The notes under the pieces were generated by a model. The model had not been told where the DNA came from. It saw nothing but the letters and a program-made list of their open reading frames with translations, and searched no databases. This document shows, in pieces, positions 10,845 to 23,029 of a stretch of 64,000 bases of DNA (the first letter of the stretch is position 1; each line of letters starts with the position of its first letter). The stretch comes from Dastarcus helophoroides (Eukaryota; Arthropoda; Insecta; Coleoptera; Bothrideridae), in NCBI GenBank assembly GCA_028583605.1, contig CM053329.1:4402001-4466000 (forward strand), read 5' to 3'. Both the position numbers and the translations under genes were made by a program.

Positions 10845-11340
10845 TGTTTAGTGACAAAGATGATAGTATATAGGAAAATAATCCGAAAAAAGATGATATG
10901 GATACAGAAATGTTACTTATTTCAAAGAAACAAGAAAATTTATTGCTCTAGTTCTAGAGATAGTCCACCTTCATTTGGCGAAAAAAAATAGCGGATTTTG
11001 TAAGTATTCAAACAAGTGACACACTTTTAAGTAAATGTAAATTCAAAGTAAAGAAATAATTCCCCTTTCTTTATACCTCCGTAAGAGAGAAGAACTGTTT
11101 TTTTCGATCGTTCCTTATTCAGGATTCTTCAAGAAATTATGACCATTTTATGCAATCAGCCAAATCGTCTTCTAGTAGCCTGTGGATCAAATCCTGCCAC
11201 GTTTAATGCCAACATTTTACCATGCTCACAGTCAAGAGCTATTCTCCACAAGGAACCGTAATTATATCACTCAAATCACAATTCACATTGAAGAAAAATG
11301 TTATCAAATTGAGGTGGTGCTATTATTGTTATTTAGGAAA
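10845..11340. other. Non-coding stretch
   Basis: No gene recognised. The + frame that begins near 11182 has no recognisable motif. Confidence 0.4.
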
Positions 11341-11348
11341 AGGAATGT

Positions 11349-12060
11349 ATGCATAATGCATATTTGCATATTTCGCATAATATATGCATTTCTCATGAAC
11401 TCTGCATATCTTTTGAAAACTTGCATATTTCAGGAAAAACTTGTGAAAATCATTTTTCTACCCAAACCTAAATATCCTTTTAATTACCATACAACTTAAC
11501 TATTTACCTGACTGATGGGATAGCTAATGTAGCTATTAAAGAATAAAGCTTTAAAACGAACAAACTATCAAGCCAGGTTTCATTAAAATCGCTGAAATGA
11601 CATTTCTAAATAGTCATAAATACTGATAATCACAAATCTGAACATTTATAAATTGTTATATTAGTAGCTTCATTCTGAGCCTTTATGTGAATTATCGAAC
11701 ATCTAAGTCCTAGTCGACAATAGGGGTTTTAATTTTGTGTTCTAAAAAAACTAAACGTATTATATATGCCATGAAAATGAGTATCATCTCATGGATGAAA
11801 CCATATCCGTAAAGTTCATGGTCTTTTGTTTTCTAGTTAGTTTTAAGCAGCAAAGTTGTCTTTTAAATGTTTCCTGAATGTTTGCCATTAATAAATTTAT
11901 TTTAAAAACATGTTGAAAAGGCAGTTGGATTGCTATTTAATAAAAAAAATGGGTACAAAGGAACAGTGAGAAATTACATATTTTTGGTAATACAGTGCAT
12001 ATTTTATGCATATTCAGCCATTCAGTGCATATTTCTTGCAAACAGATGTGCATATTTTCC
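11349..12060. repeat. Two clusters of GCATATTT motifs
   Basis: 11349-11430 holds six GCATA motifs and one GCATT. 11996-12060 holds four GCATATT motifs. All lie on the + strand, separated by ~560 bp of ordinary AT-rich DNA. Same-orientation clusters at both ends of a short segment could be subterminal transposase-binding repeats of a DNA transposon, but I found no terminal inverted repeats or target duplication. Frames across them are low-complexity and not convincing. Confidence 0.45.
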
Positions 12061-12064
12061 ATAT

Positions 12065-14930
12065 ATGCCGATTCCGTGCCCCGAATATAATGCAGATAAA
12101 TTTGAATTTACCGCCTAAAAAATCGTTATTGCAGTGATACATATTAAATTCTTACAAACATCGAATTTTTCAATTTATTTTATGTACAAAGAGACAAAAC
12201 ATGACATGAGGGCAAAACTTGAAAAATTAGTGCTGGTGCTATAGTTATTTACGTTCTTGAGTGAATACGGTGGTTTCCGCGTATATAGTGGCCTACGAGT
12301 CCGCATCTGGACTTGAAAATTGTGTATATTTATCATTAAGAACATCTAAATCGTATTTTCCTACAATTGTTGTTAGAGAAACTGCAAATCAGCAGAAGAA
12401 AACATAACTCTCATTATAGAACACAAGAGGTTTTTAAAATAACGGCTTAACACTTATACAGAATTATATTTTAAAGAAGAAAAATGTTCTGATGAACTGT
12501 TTGCAATTTCCAGAATAATTGTTTGATATTTACGCAAAATGGGTCTGGATTAAATATTTACATGGAATACACACCAAGATTGAACTACGTTTGGATACAA
12601 ATGTGGGGCAATAAAAATAAACCGACACGAAAATGCAGTAAATAATAAAATATTTTCTTTCGCCACATTACGAGAATACCTTTGTAAAATATGCCGCGCT
12701 ATTAACATTTTCGAGGTTTCACTTTTTGCAAATACTCATTTACTTAAATTAGTATTTTACATATTTTGTAAAATACTTTTTATAATTTTATCTTCAGGTT
12801 AATACAACTTTATTAATTTTACAATTTTCTTCATGTTTTTATTTATCAATAATTTAATAAAAAATTATAACCACCATTGCAGAATAATGTATTGGATCGT
12901 ATATCGCCATATTTGTATCTAAATTTATTTATTTTCCAAACAACGATTTAACTCTAAATGACAACGAAAGCTTAATTTACTAGTGCTGCAATTAAAATGG
13001 TTTTAACACTAGCAAAACAAATCAAAATAGTTAAGGAATTTACATTTAAATAATTTAAATGAACGTAAATATTCAAAATAACCTTCATTCACAAATCAAA
13101 ATTACTGATCACTTACGTTCTAATTACATACGACCTTATGTCGTGCGTCCAATTTGCTCCGCGACCATTTTTTATGAGACCAAATGTCCGCGTCCGATTG
13201 TCCGCAACCCTTGTCGTAGAACCCCCTGATATACCTTTTATCTTTTGATTTGTTGTACATTGTTATAACCTAATGTTACCGGCTACTACAATTATTATTA
13301 ACTTCTATAAAATAATCTTAACGATTTACTACTCTTATTTTTAAAAATTAAAACTTAATTGTTTTTAAAAAAAGAACTTTCGTTAATACAATATTCAGTG
13401 TTATACAACATCCCCAACATCGTTGTATCAGTAATAAAAGTGTATGTAAATTTAACTGTTTTCAAGTTGCTAAATATGAATAATGTAAAACAATTTGAAT
13501 ATTCTGCATCTTATGAATTTGGCGATGTTTCCAGTGGTATTAGATTTTAACATAATTAAAATTTAATACAATTTCATTGTCATTATCATTGCCGCCACCT
13601 TTATTTCTAAGTCGTCCATATTGTTCTATTCGCCCAAATTTATATTTACAACTTAAACCGTTCAGATCACTTTTTTCTTGTAATATTTAAATAATACCAT
13701 AATCAGTCGTTTTAAATGAACAACAAAACCTTGTTATGAGACATTTCTACTTCACCTCTTTTTAGAACAATTTACAAGATATTCATTATTCTGTGTTCCA
13801 AATACCAAACCTGCAACACGAATAATGAATAAAAATTATTATATTGCTTACTCAATTAGAGACTTTTGTTAATATGCCCAACATGGCATTGCCACATGGT
13901 TCATTCGTATGCTAATAATAACCAGTTTTTTACTTATTACTGATATTTCTTGTAGATATATTTGAAATTGTTTTTACTTTTCTTCCTGATATGAAATTAA
14001 TAATTAGTGTTAGGTGCTTTTTCGCGCTCCGATTTTTGAAAAACTGCTTAAATAAATAAAAGCTATTGACAAAATAAAAAAATAAAATAAATTCGAATCT
14101 ATAATAAATGCATCAAATATTAATAATTACCTAAATATTTCTTAAAAATGACAAATTAAGCGATAAAACGGTAACCATTAATAATTTCCAATTAAGTTTG
14201 GCTAGTGTAATAAAAATCAACATTTGAGAAATTATTTCTTCAGCCATTATTCACATTTTAAAAGTTAACTAGTTAAAACACTGTTTTGCATAAAAAGTGA
14301 CTAACATAAATAATTAATTAAACATCTATTATAAATTGTCAAAAAAAATTGTTCATTGTTTTACAAAAAGAACTATTATAAATTGCAGACAATATTTGAT
14401 TTTGTTCATTTCTGCAGTGCTATGTTCTGTTCTCAATTAATAAAGGCTCTTATTTTCGATAGAAATCTGAATAACAATAATATTTTGATCATCAACTGTA
14501 GTTGTACCAACTTTTGAAATCATGATTCCTGTCTCTATCATTTGATATTTAGTTTTATAAATGACAGATCTTTTTAGGTCATTGTTGATGGCATCTGATC
14601 TGAAACGTTTGCGATTAATGGTGGGGTACCCCACCTACTCTGTTTTTGTACACATTAAGGGTCTCTTTAGCTTTAACTTCCAACTTAATATATGGCTACA
14701 CAGATGATAGCCTAATATTCCGTTTCTCTTATTATCCTTTTTTTCTTACAAATCATTATGTTTCACTGATTCAGATAGGAAAATGAAACAACAGATGTAG
14801 ATGAATAATCGTAATCTCAAGGTCGTTTTGGAGTGCAAAAAGAAAAATTTGTTTGACTTAAGTGTTTCAAAAATTTAGGCCACTCTTAATCTAAGTTACA
14901 TACAAGGGATAATGCTTCTAACGACGTAAT
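12065..14930. other. Long non-coding AT-rich stretch
   Basis: No gene, RNA gene or recognised mobile element. A GC-richer patch at 13135-13225 repeats GTCCGC twice and may be a transposon-end fragment, which I cannot confirm. The short minus frame ending at 14437 has no motif. Confidence 0.45.
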
Positions 14931-14934
14931 GGAG

Positions 14935-15265
14935 GTCTAGGACATCTAATCTGTTTTCCTGGGAGTAAGCCCAAGCACTAACTTCTCTTGGAATGATCAA
15001 AGCGCCGTTTCGCCAAATTCGATCCTGATAAATTGGGGTTTCTTTTCTTCACATCAGCTACTCACTCTCTATAAACCTCAAGTTAGATCAAGATTAGAGT
15101 GCTGTTCTGATGTTTGAAGTTTAGCCCCAAAACACAAATTGGCTCTTTCTCCTAACGGTTGATGACACTTCGATTTTGACCGAGTTTCCCTAGGCACTAG
15201 AACACAGGGGGTTGGTTAGCAATTTGTCCATTTTCTTGCATGGAAGATGTTCGCAAGAAGTGATA
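14935..15265 (+). pseudogene. LINE fragment, Jockey/CR1-like family, copy A
   Basis: Broken frames on the + strand match the post-catalytic RT region seen in the 41.4-43.6 kb copy: FLGV-x-PSTNFSWND, a SSHQLLTLYK segment and a LAPKHKLAL segment, followed by the tail region shared with 21650-21740. There are several stops and indels. It is truncated at both ends and lies opposite in strand to the two large copies. Confidence 0.75.
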
Positions 15266-15269
15266 AGTT

Positions 15270-16140
15270 TGATACCCTAAAAGAGTAGCATTATAAGGCA
15301 TGCAAAATAGTAGAAGATACCAGTACTTGGAAAATTTTTGAAAGGTAACAATCTAAAGAAAATTCTTGCATATTCTACATAAAACATATCTAGCGTAACA
15401 AAAAAAATAGGTCAAATTGTTTATATAGGATATTGAAAAGTCGAAATTATATAGATTCAAAAAATTAAATATGAATAAAATAAAAAATTAGAAATGCCAA
15501 CTAAAGAAAAACCAAATAATCAGAAACTATCAGCTATCCAATTCAAGAACTATGCCAGCTTCGATATCTATGGAGACCCGTTTTTCTGTAGACTTCAATC
15601 TTGCGAGGAAAAGCTGTAATATCAAATCATTTTCGCAGTGCACTCATAGTGTCCTCGACATTTTTTTTCGGCAAAAGCTTTAATTATGCATACCAATAAT
15701 TTAAAATATCTCAGCCAAGAGTGCGTTGAGTTCGCACAATTAGGGTTTCGTACCAATTACTACAGTGAATAGCCAATAACCAAATTAAATCATTTTTACT
15801 TATGTATGAATTTGAAATTTTATTCACATTTTCTACTATTATAATGATAAAATAAAAAATTGTCTATTTTCAGATATACACGTTTTTTTTCTAGACTCAA
15901 TCCAAATATTTATGGAACTGATAACTGTGTTGGTAATGCCTCATTCACTCGCAATTCTCAATAAGTCGATGAATAACACAGTTTATGAGATCGCCTTATA
16001 TCGCGCTAAAATGTTCCATTTCAATCGCAATTACTGCGTTGCGTGAACTATTGCTAACTTCGAAAATATTCATCTAAATGAAATAATGTAAGAGGCAAAT
16101 TTGATCTGCATTCTATTCTTCAGCTAAATTAAGTTCTTTA
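15270..16140. other. Non-coding stretch
   Basis: Nothing recognised. It is AT-rich with no long frames. Confidence 0.4.
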
Positions 16141-16149
16141 TTTGAAAAT

Positions 16150-16525
16150 AAATATTACTATATGGATCAAAAAGTCTGCGAGTGCAAGCACCTGTATCTT
16201 TAAGACGATTGGATTAAAAATTATGAAAAAATATTTTAGGATTCTGAGAGGTAGCACTTTCAGATAATACCTCACACAATATATTAACCAAGACTTGAGA
16301 TTTCGGAGACCAAATTAACCCCCCATTTTATTATAAAATATTTTTGTTTTCTAATGGTTGGCTGGCGATATTTGCATGAGTTATCCAGAACTAGCGCTGC
16401 ATAAAATTTCGAATTTCTACGTTACATAGTTTTTAAAGAGAACCTCTTTGTGACAGATGGACGGACGGACACGAGAGTGAGATTATAAGGGTTCCATTTT
16501 TTCCCTCTAAGGTAGGGGACCCTAC
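16150..16525 (+). repeat. Interspersed repeat with GGACGGACGG tail
   Basis: The stretch ends with GACAGATGGACGGACGGACA, then AAGGGTTCC, and the palindromic partner GGGGACCCT a few bases on. This tail form (a run of GAC/GGAC followed by a GGGTTCC...GGAACCC hairpin) is common in dispersed arthropod repeats (general knowledge). I cannot assign the class or the left boundary, which is approximate. Confidence 0.4.
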
Positions 16526-16529
16526 AAAA

Positions 16530-17680
16530 TTACCTGCTAGATAAAAAAAATGAATAATATGGTTGCTAATTGTATTATTTATTATTATATTATTATTAAG
16601 GAATTAAACGGACTTTCTTAAAATTATATTATCACTTTTTTGGAAACATTCATCATATTTTGTTTCTGATCTTAATTTAAAATCTCATTGCTAATTTGTA
16701 TTGATGCAGATCCAGTTCCAGAACTAACTCTATTATTGATTTGTAATACATTTGACTTACTGGTTTAATTACGCTTGGTACCCGCCTATTCTGTATATCG
16801 TGGTAACATCAGAATTAACTGCATGCATTTTCAACATTTCTTTCCGGAGGGCCACAAGAACGTTATTAGTGTAACCACATGTTGCATCGGTGATTATTTC
16901 TGCACGTGAATTGATAATTATAAGTTGGCGTCAGTTTTATTTTCCATTACGCTCATTGGATACATCAACTAAATAACATACTATTAATCTTAAATACTTG
17001 TCGGTGGGAAAGTTTTTTGCATTAGCAACAAAGGGAGTGTTACGAGAAGTTTCCATCGCATTTCACATGAGTGTTCGAACAATTTAATTAAAGTGAGATA
17101 ATTATAGGAAAGATTGTTGGCTTTATTGAATTTCTACGATGGGCGACCTTCTATGATGATAGTTAATAATAATTGAAAATTTATAACTTGAAGCTTATTG
17201 ATTATCAAACAAAAATAACATTACACATACATAATCGGAACAGTAAATAATTATTGCTTGATAATTGTTTATTTTGTGATATTGTATATTTTGTGTACCT
17301 TATTTTTCGATCTCTCTCACTCCCACTAATTATCGTAAGTAGTGGTTTCAAATCATTGGCAGTACTAGGCGCACACCCCGGGGATTTGTTTTGTAGCTCA
17401 TAGTTAAATTTTGTACTCCTTTTCGATATTTTACCTCAAATTCAAATTTGCATTTTGATTTCCAGAAAAAAACCACACAGTTCATCTTCAAACCCAGCAT
17501 ATGACTATTTATAGTGATTGTAAATAAGAATAAGAATATTTTCGTTGGTAGTAAACATCTTGTTTAGTGAATTTATTGCAAAGAATTAAAGACCAAATTG
17601 TCAGTTAAAAGTCAGTTCGCAAGGTTTGCAGCTTCTGTTTCCATGACAATTACTAGAATACATTTAATTTTATATTCGTT
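16530..17680. other. Non-coding stretch
   Basis: No gene recognised. It is AT-rich with a TATTATTATTAT run near 16574-16600. Confidence 0.4.
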
Positions 17681-17683
17681 TTA

Positions 17684-17748
17684 CCGGGATATCAAAAATT
17701 ATCTTGGTCAAGGGTGGTTGTGGAAAGTAAAACGTGTGTTTTACTTTA
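17684..17748 (+). repeat. Left terminal inverted repeat of the mariner-type element
   Basis: It begins CCGGGATATC immediately after TA. It continues through GGTCAAGGGTGGTTGTG and AAAACGTGTGTTTTACTTTA. Confidence 0.88.
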
Positions 17749-17878
17749 CGTTTGAAATAATTATGTCACTGTCTCACTGACATCATCAATAACCTACAAA
17801 TTTCATACCTATTTATTTCAGTTGTAAAACAAGAATGAACTACAAATTATAAAATAACGGTTTTAGTAACAAGAAAAA

Positions 17879-18973
17879 CTAAATTACAGTAATTGTTGGA
17901 AATGTCCCCAGTTTTGTTCCATGCACAAGTTGACGCGCCTCCTCATGCTGTGAAAAGCTTTTCGCAGCATTTCTGCCGTTATGGTTGCACATTGCTGAAC
18001 AATTCTTTGTTGCAGTTCTTGCAAATTTATTTACCGGAGTTGGGAAAATCTTGCGTTTTAAGTAAGGAAGTATAGAATATTCCATAATTGTCAAACAAGG
18101 TGATCTCGGAGGAAAGTCAACGTCTGTATGCAAACTTATCAGCCGGTCATCAAAAAACTCGCGGAGGAAAGCAATATTTTCTCGGGTAGTATGTGCTGTT
18201 GCACCGTCGTGCTGGAAATAACCGTATCGAGGTTCATCATCGTTTAACTGTTGCACAAATTTAGCCTAAAAAGTTGTCTGTACCTTTTTGCGTTGACGGT
18301 AAAATCGAAAAAAATTGGCCGAATTATTCTTCTGCGAGAAACTGCTATCCAACACCAATTTTTTGAGCATGTAGTGGCGATTCAGTAAAAACATGAGGAT
18401 TATCATTGCTCTATATTCGCAAATTTTGAGAATTGATGTATCCCGAAAGGTGGAACCACGCTTCGTCAGAAAAGAAAGTTAAGTCCAGAAGATCGTCATT
18501 CATTAAATTATTGACAAACCAGTGGCAGTAAGTAAGGCGTCTGGGGTGGTCTGCGGGCAGAAGAGCTCGATATGCTTGTATCTTATATGGATGCATGTTC
18601 AAGTCTTTCTTTAAAATCTTCTGACATGTCCCATAAGAAAGTCCAATTTCCTGAGATAGACGTTTCAAAGGTTTTGCAGGCTCCTCTTTCGTACGTTGAC
18701 GAACGTCATTGACAACTTCTTCTGTACGAACTCTTGGTCCACCAGCACCTTTTTTATGAGTCACACAGCCAGTTTCGCGAAACACGAAACACTTAAACAC
18801 AATTTGTAAGGCATACATAAAAATTGTCCGGTAATATTGCCACGTTTGGGAAGTGCTCTCGAAAATTGTCCAAACACAAACGTTGACTGTATTGCCAATT
18901 TCCATGAACTAGCGCACTCGTTTCGAAAAGAGGCTTCAATCATGAAAATGTTGTGCTGTGTGGTAAGAGGCAT
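17879..18973 (-). pseudogene. Mariner-type transposase, multiply frameshifted
   Basis: The product would cut and rejoin element ends in the nucleus. Seen in order: the start MPLTTQHNIFMIEASFRNE at 18973; a frame-shifted helix-turn-helix stretch (DNFREHFPNVAI); then FRETGCVTHKKGAGGP and LSQEIGLSYGTCQKILKKDL in a third frame (from 18905); and the first catalytic Asp in FFSDEAWFHLSGY. Stops and shifts fill 18410-18257. The frame resumes with the second Asp in YFQHDGATAHT. The third acidic position, normally Asp in a PDLTPxDF context, reads SPCLTIMEYS, so both conserved Asp residues there are altered (Cys and Glu). At least two frameshifts and several stops, some at expected Trp codons (TGG to TAG), make it dead. 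N-terminal and C-terminal limits are clear. Confidence 0.88.
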
Positions 18974-19049
18974 GATTCAAAAACTGGATTAGAAAATTTC
19001 AGCACAATGACTTGACAGATTCTAACACAACAAAACATATTTAAAAATT

Positions 19050-19114
19050 TAAAGTAAGACACACGTTTTACATTTCACAACCACCCTTGACCAAGATAAT
19101 TTTTGATATCCCGG
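19050..19114 (-). repeat. Right terminal inverted repeat of the mariner-type element
   Basis: Reverse complement of the left repeat. It ends GATATCCCGG followed by TA. Differences from the left copy are two bases near AAATG and one in TGTCTTAC. Confidence 0.88.
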
Positions 19115-19116
19115 TA

Positions 19117-20335
19117 TATTGTACAGTTTCTAGCGCTTCAGCTATCTCTATATTACTGAATATGTGTAGTGATAATTGCTCTTGGACGTATGAATGTGTG
19201 AAAATTAAAATTCTTACAGTGCTAAGCTCTGCCATGAAACTATTTATGAAAATTCTGGAATTAATAATTACCGAGTATATGGATATAGTAGAAGAACAAC
19301 AAGGCTTTATAAAAAATAGATCAACCTTGGACGCTATTTTTATAATTAGACAAATCGTGGAAAACGCCATCGAAAAAGCTTTATCGATCTCACCAAAGCT
19401 TTCGACAGAGTGAAACTGAGCGATGTATTAAACGTTCTAAAAGAACACCAAATACCCGGTAGTATTTTAAACATCATAAAACAATTAAACATCGATACGG
19501 CCACTCATATATCAGTAAACGGGCAGATGACAGAAGAAATACCACAGCCATCAGGAATTCGACAAGGAGATTCTTTAAGCCCTCAGCTATTCAATATCAT
19601 ATTGAATAAAATAATCACTTAAGTTAAGAACACAGGCAGGCAGAGGATACAGACTCACAACTGGAGAAATAAAAATATCATAGCTGAAAGCGAAAATGAC
19701 CTAAAAAGACTCCTACATTTGTTCTTTGTGAAAGCTCAAACATACAACATGCAAATATCTATCACCAAAACAAAAACACTCGTTGTGGCTAAAGACCCCC
19801 TAAGATGTAAACCGGCCCTCGAGAACAAACCAGTAGAGCAGTTCTAGGAGTTCAAATAACCTCCAATCAAAGCAGAACCAACGACATAAGAGACCAAGTA
19901 AGCAAAACTAGCAGAATAGGTGGTGGTCTACGGGACATTGTTTGGAACAACAAATATATGAACAAGAGATCCAAAATTAAGATATACGACACCTGCGTAC
20001 ACTTGTGTTGGTTTATGCCATAGAAACTCGAGCAGACAAAAAACGAGCAAAAAACAATCTACGAACAACGGAAATGAAAATACTCCAAAACATAGCAGGG
20101 TATTCGGTAAGACACAGAAAAAAAAACAGTGGCATAAGGAACGAGTGTGAGATCGAGGACGTAGTGAGGTGGGGACGCAAGCTAAGTAGAGCATGGAACG
20201 AACACGTTGACAGAATGAACAACGCCAGAACAGCAAAAATAGTACAAGACGGAATTCCACAGACACGCCGATCGTTAAGACGGAAGGACTCCTCGACATC
20301 TACATCACAATAGAATTAAGTTGGAGCTTACAGGC
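19117..20335 (+). pseudogene. Non-LTR RT relic with catalytic motif C deleted
   Basis: A broken LINE reverse transcriptase. It shows an upstream RT region (VEEQQGFIKNRSTLDAIF, 19285-19350). After a frameshift near 19380 comes motif A (FIDLTKAFDRV, 19379-19411), then motif B (SGIRQGDSLSPQLFN, 19551-19600). Further shifted are GYRLTTGEIKI, IIAESENDLKRLL and MQISITKTKTLVV. The C-terminal part (20005-20313) contains LRTTEMKILQNIAGYSVRHR and a RWGRKLSRAWNEHVDRM segment. The YADD box that should lie between GEIKI and IIAES is missing at about 19674-19678, removing two catalytic Asp residues. The left end abuts the mariner-type element, so the RT is 5'-truncated there. Confidence 0.87.
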
Positions 20336-20490
20336 GTAAGGCCTAAATTAAGAAAAAATCGCCAATTTTGTCAAGTTTTTGGCATTTTTCAATATGAGAT
20401 AGTGGCACCAATACCTGACATTATAAGCAACATTTGAAAATATAATTTAAAGTAAAAAACAAAATTATGAAAATTAAAAGTAATCGATGT

Positions 20491-20499
20491 CCCACTGTG
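20491..20499 (-). other. Possible third Transib-like terminus
   Basis: CCCACTGTG (reverse complement CACAGTGGG) matches the terminal nonamer of the Transib-like MITEs. On the minus strand AT-rich sequence similar in tone follows. No partner end or target duplication was found to the left. Confidence 0.25.
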
Positions 20500-21480
20500 G
20501 TAATTTTAAGTTTTGTAGAAGTATAAAAGCAAAATCTTAGCTTGAATATACAATATGTATCTATGATTTCTTAATAAAACTCTGAAGAAAAAGCAGAGAT
20601 TTTAGAAGGCGGTTGACATCTCATTGCTAAAGTGTGCTTTCACAGATGATGGGTTTACCACACGACTGTTTCGAACATAAAATTTTCAATAGGGATATAA
20701 GCCTCTAGATTTAAAGTGGTTACCAACTTCAGACTCGATCTTAAAATTTAAAAATTATTATTTAAAGTTGGTGGTGTCAGCTACTGGGGGCAGGTGTCAG
20801 AATGCCACTACCTTAAGTAGGGATTTAAAAGTATTTCTAGAAAACTGCCTGAATATTTGCTCAGATTCATAATAAAAGTCCTTAACGAAAATTAAAATTT
20901 TGAGTTGAGTTTATAATCACATCTTAAGATCTTTCATTATCCAGAAACTTTTCTGAAAAATCCCCGAGGAAAATTTAATAAAATAAATTATTAGAAGTCA
21001 GCTAACGTCCACACTATATACCATATTCTTTGTAAGTGGTAAGTTTAAAGTAGATACCTTTACTATCATGAAAAACCCATAAAGACCAACAGAATTCCTG
21101 AAACTGCATATGTACTCACAACCCGAAATTATTTTAGCTTAAATGTTTGAGAGTTTTATCAACAAAAAAGGAATATACCAATCAATAATTTTATAAATAT
21201 TAATTGAAATAAAATTAAAAATTGTTGTTTGCGTTAAATTCTCATTGTTGGTAAATTCTCTGGCTATTATAAAAGCTTTATTTAAATAATAAAGTGGATG
21301 ATTTCTGATTAATAATAACATAAACAAACAAACAAATTATTAACAATTTTTCGATAACACACGAAATTATTTAGGTACTGAATTAGCCAAATGAAATTAT
21401 TGTGAAATTAAATTTAGCACATTTTGTCTTTTCAAAAGCAGGATTAATGGTTTTCATTAGGTTTTGCAATGTATATACGA
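20500..21480. other. Non-coding stretch
   Basis: No gene recognised. Confidence 0.4.
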
Positions 21481-21484
21481 TCTA

Positions 21485-21905
21485 AACCAGCTGGGCCTTC
21501 TTTTTCGAGCTAAAAAGTATTTCATATCTCACCAACTGCTTACACTCACAAAGGGCAAGTTAGACCAACACTAAAATACCGTTTTCATATTTGGCTCTTT
21601 TGGATTCAATTCGGAGAAGAGCGATTCGCCTAATTATTGATAATTAGAATTTGACCAAGTCTCTGGAATCACTGAAGCACAGGCAAATGGCTGGTAACTT
21701 GGCTCTTTTCTACACGTACCTTCATGGGACATGCTCATAAGAACTGATGGCTCTGCACTCTGATGCCTCCAGGGGCAACATTCTTGAGGTATACGAGACA
21801 GTCGGAGACAACATAATCCTGTGAGGTCCAGCTTGAGGACTCCTGTGTGTGGAGACTTTTTTATAATAGACTTTCAAACTATGGAATTTTTTGGCTAACA
21901 GAATT
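21485..21905 (+). pseudogene. LINE fragment, Jockey/CR1-like family, copy B
   Basis: The + strand carries LGLLFRAKKYFISHQLLTL and GQVRPTLKY (21495-21575), then a degraded tail, the same segment order as the minus-strand copy at 41.4-42.0 kb. Frameshifts occur near 21600 and 21650. It is truncated at both ends. The tail (21690-21905) also aligns with 41370-41700 inverted. Confidence 0.78.
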
Positions 21906-22099
21906 TTCCCCGACAATTGCAGTATATCCTTGTTTATAAAAGCGGTTCATTGTAATTTATCTTTATTTCCGCGTCCCTCTACCTGTAGGTACTTGAAAAA
22001 AAATAAGAAAGATAAATTCCAGGGTGTTGTTAAAAATTATGATAAACACGCTTATAATATTCTCAGAAAATAAGTTTCATAAAAAATTATTTGTTAAAG

Positions 22100-23013
22100 T
22101 TAGATAGATACTCTACAGAGGATAGGCATAGATGACAAAGATATGATAATACTAAGAAACCTATATTGGAACCAGAAGGTTTATGTAAGGATTGAAGAAA
22201 ACCAAACCGATCCAATAAACACTCTTTAATATCTACTCGGAGCAAATATTCAGAGAACCCCTAGATAATGCACAAGAGGGAATTTTGCTAAGTGAACAAG
22301 GGCTGACTAAAATCAGATATGCCATGATTCAGTAATATTCACTGATAATATGCAAGATCTACAACAAATAATGATCAGAATGGTATCCTGCAGTGAAAGA
22401 TATGGACTTGACATTAACACCGATAAAACCGAAATTGAAAGAGTAAACAAATACAGTTACCTGGGCTCCGCTATCAACGATCAATGGGACCACTCGAAAG
22501 AAATTAAGGGCAGAATTGAGAAAAGCAGGAGTGTGTTCATTAAAATGTCATCAATCTTTAAAAGCCGAGACCTAAAGATGACTACGAATATCAGGATGTT
22601 GAGATGTTACGTGTTCTCAGTACTATTGAATGGAGTGGAATCATGGACGCTAACGGAAGCCACAGTGAAAAAGATCGAATCGTATGAGATGTGACTGTAA
22701 AGGAGATGCTTGGACGGAACATAAAACCAACACCGAAATTAGAAGAGTAGGTAAAGAAGGGGACATTTTGAACACCACAAAGATGAGAAAGATTCAATAT
22801 CTGGGACATATTATGAGAAAGCAACACAGATATAACGTACTGCAATGCATATTGCAAGGAACGGTGATGGGAAAAAGAAATGTCGGGAGAAGAAGAATTT
22901 CTCGGTTGACAAACTTAAGAACTTGGTTCTCAATGACAACAACAGAATTGTTCTGCGCAGCTGTAAACAAGCTTAAACCAGCCGTTATGGTAGCCAACAT
23001 CTGGAATAGATAG
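22100..23013 (+). pseudogene. Non-LTR RT relic with a frameshift inside YADD
   Basis: Segments in order: DKDMIILRNLYWNQKV (22132-22180); NIYSEQIFREPLDNA after a frameshift and a loss of motif B; then KIRYA followed by ATGATTCAGTAATATTC. One missing base after GCC at 22323 converts what reads in the next frame as DSVIFTDNMQDLQ, so the shift falls in the first Asp codon of YADD. The frame then runs through YGLDINTDKTEIERVNKYSY and KEIKGRIEKSRSVF, shifts again near 22690, and ends IQYLGHIMRKQHRYNVLQ and GKRNVGRRR with a stop at 23013. A GAAGAAGAAG tail follows. 5'-truncated and dead. Confidence 0.87.
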
Positions 23014-23029
23014 GCACCTGAAGAAGAAG

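Larger units (their letters stand above)
17684..19114 (-). mobile_element. Complete but inactivated Tc1/mariner-type element (1431 bp)
   Basis: Terminal inverted repeats of about 65 bp bound the element. The outer 39 bases, beginning CCGGGATATCAAAAATTATC, are identical at both ends and the rest differs at three positions. A TA dinucleotide flanks both sides (17682-17683 and 19115-19116), the standard target duplication of this superfamily. The transposase lies on the minus strand (18973-17879). The spacing from the second to the third acidic residue is 41, as in DD41D-type mariner relatives (family knowledge). The near-identical long repeats contrast with the heavily broken gene. Confidence 0.9.

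Noticed and set aside
13135..13225. GTCCGC-rich patch resembling a pogo-type end
   Set aside because: No TA flank, no CAGT start, no partner end.
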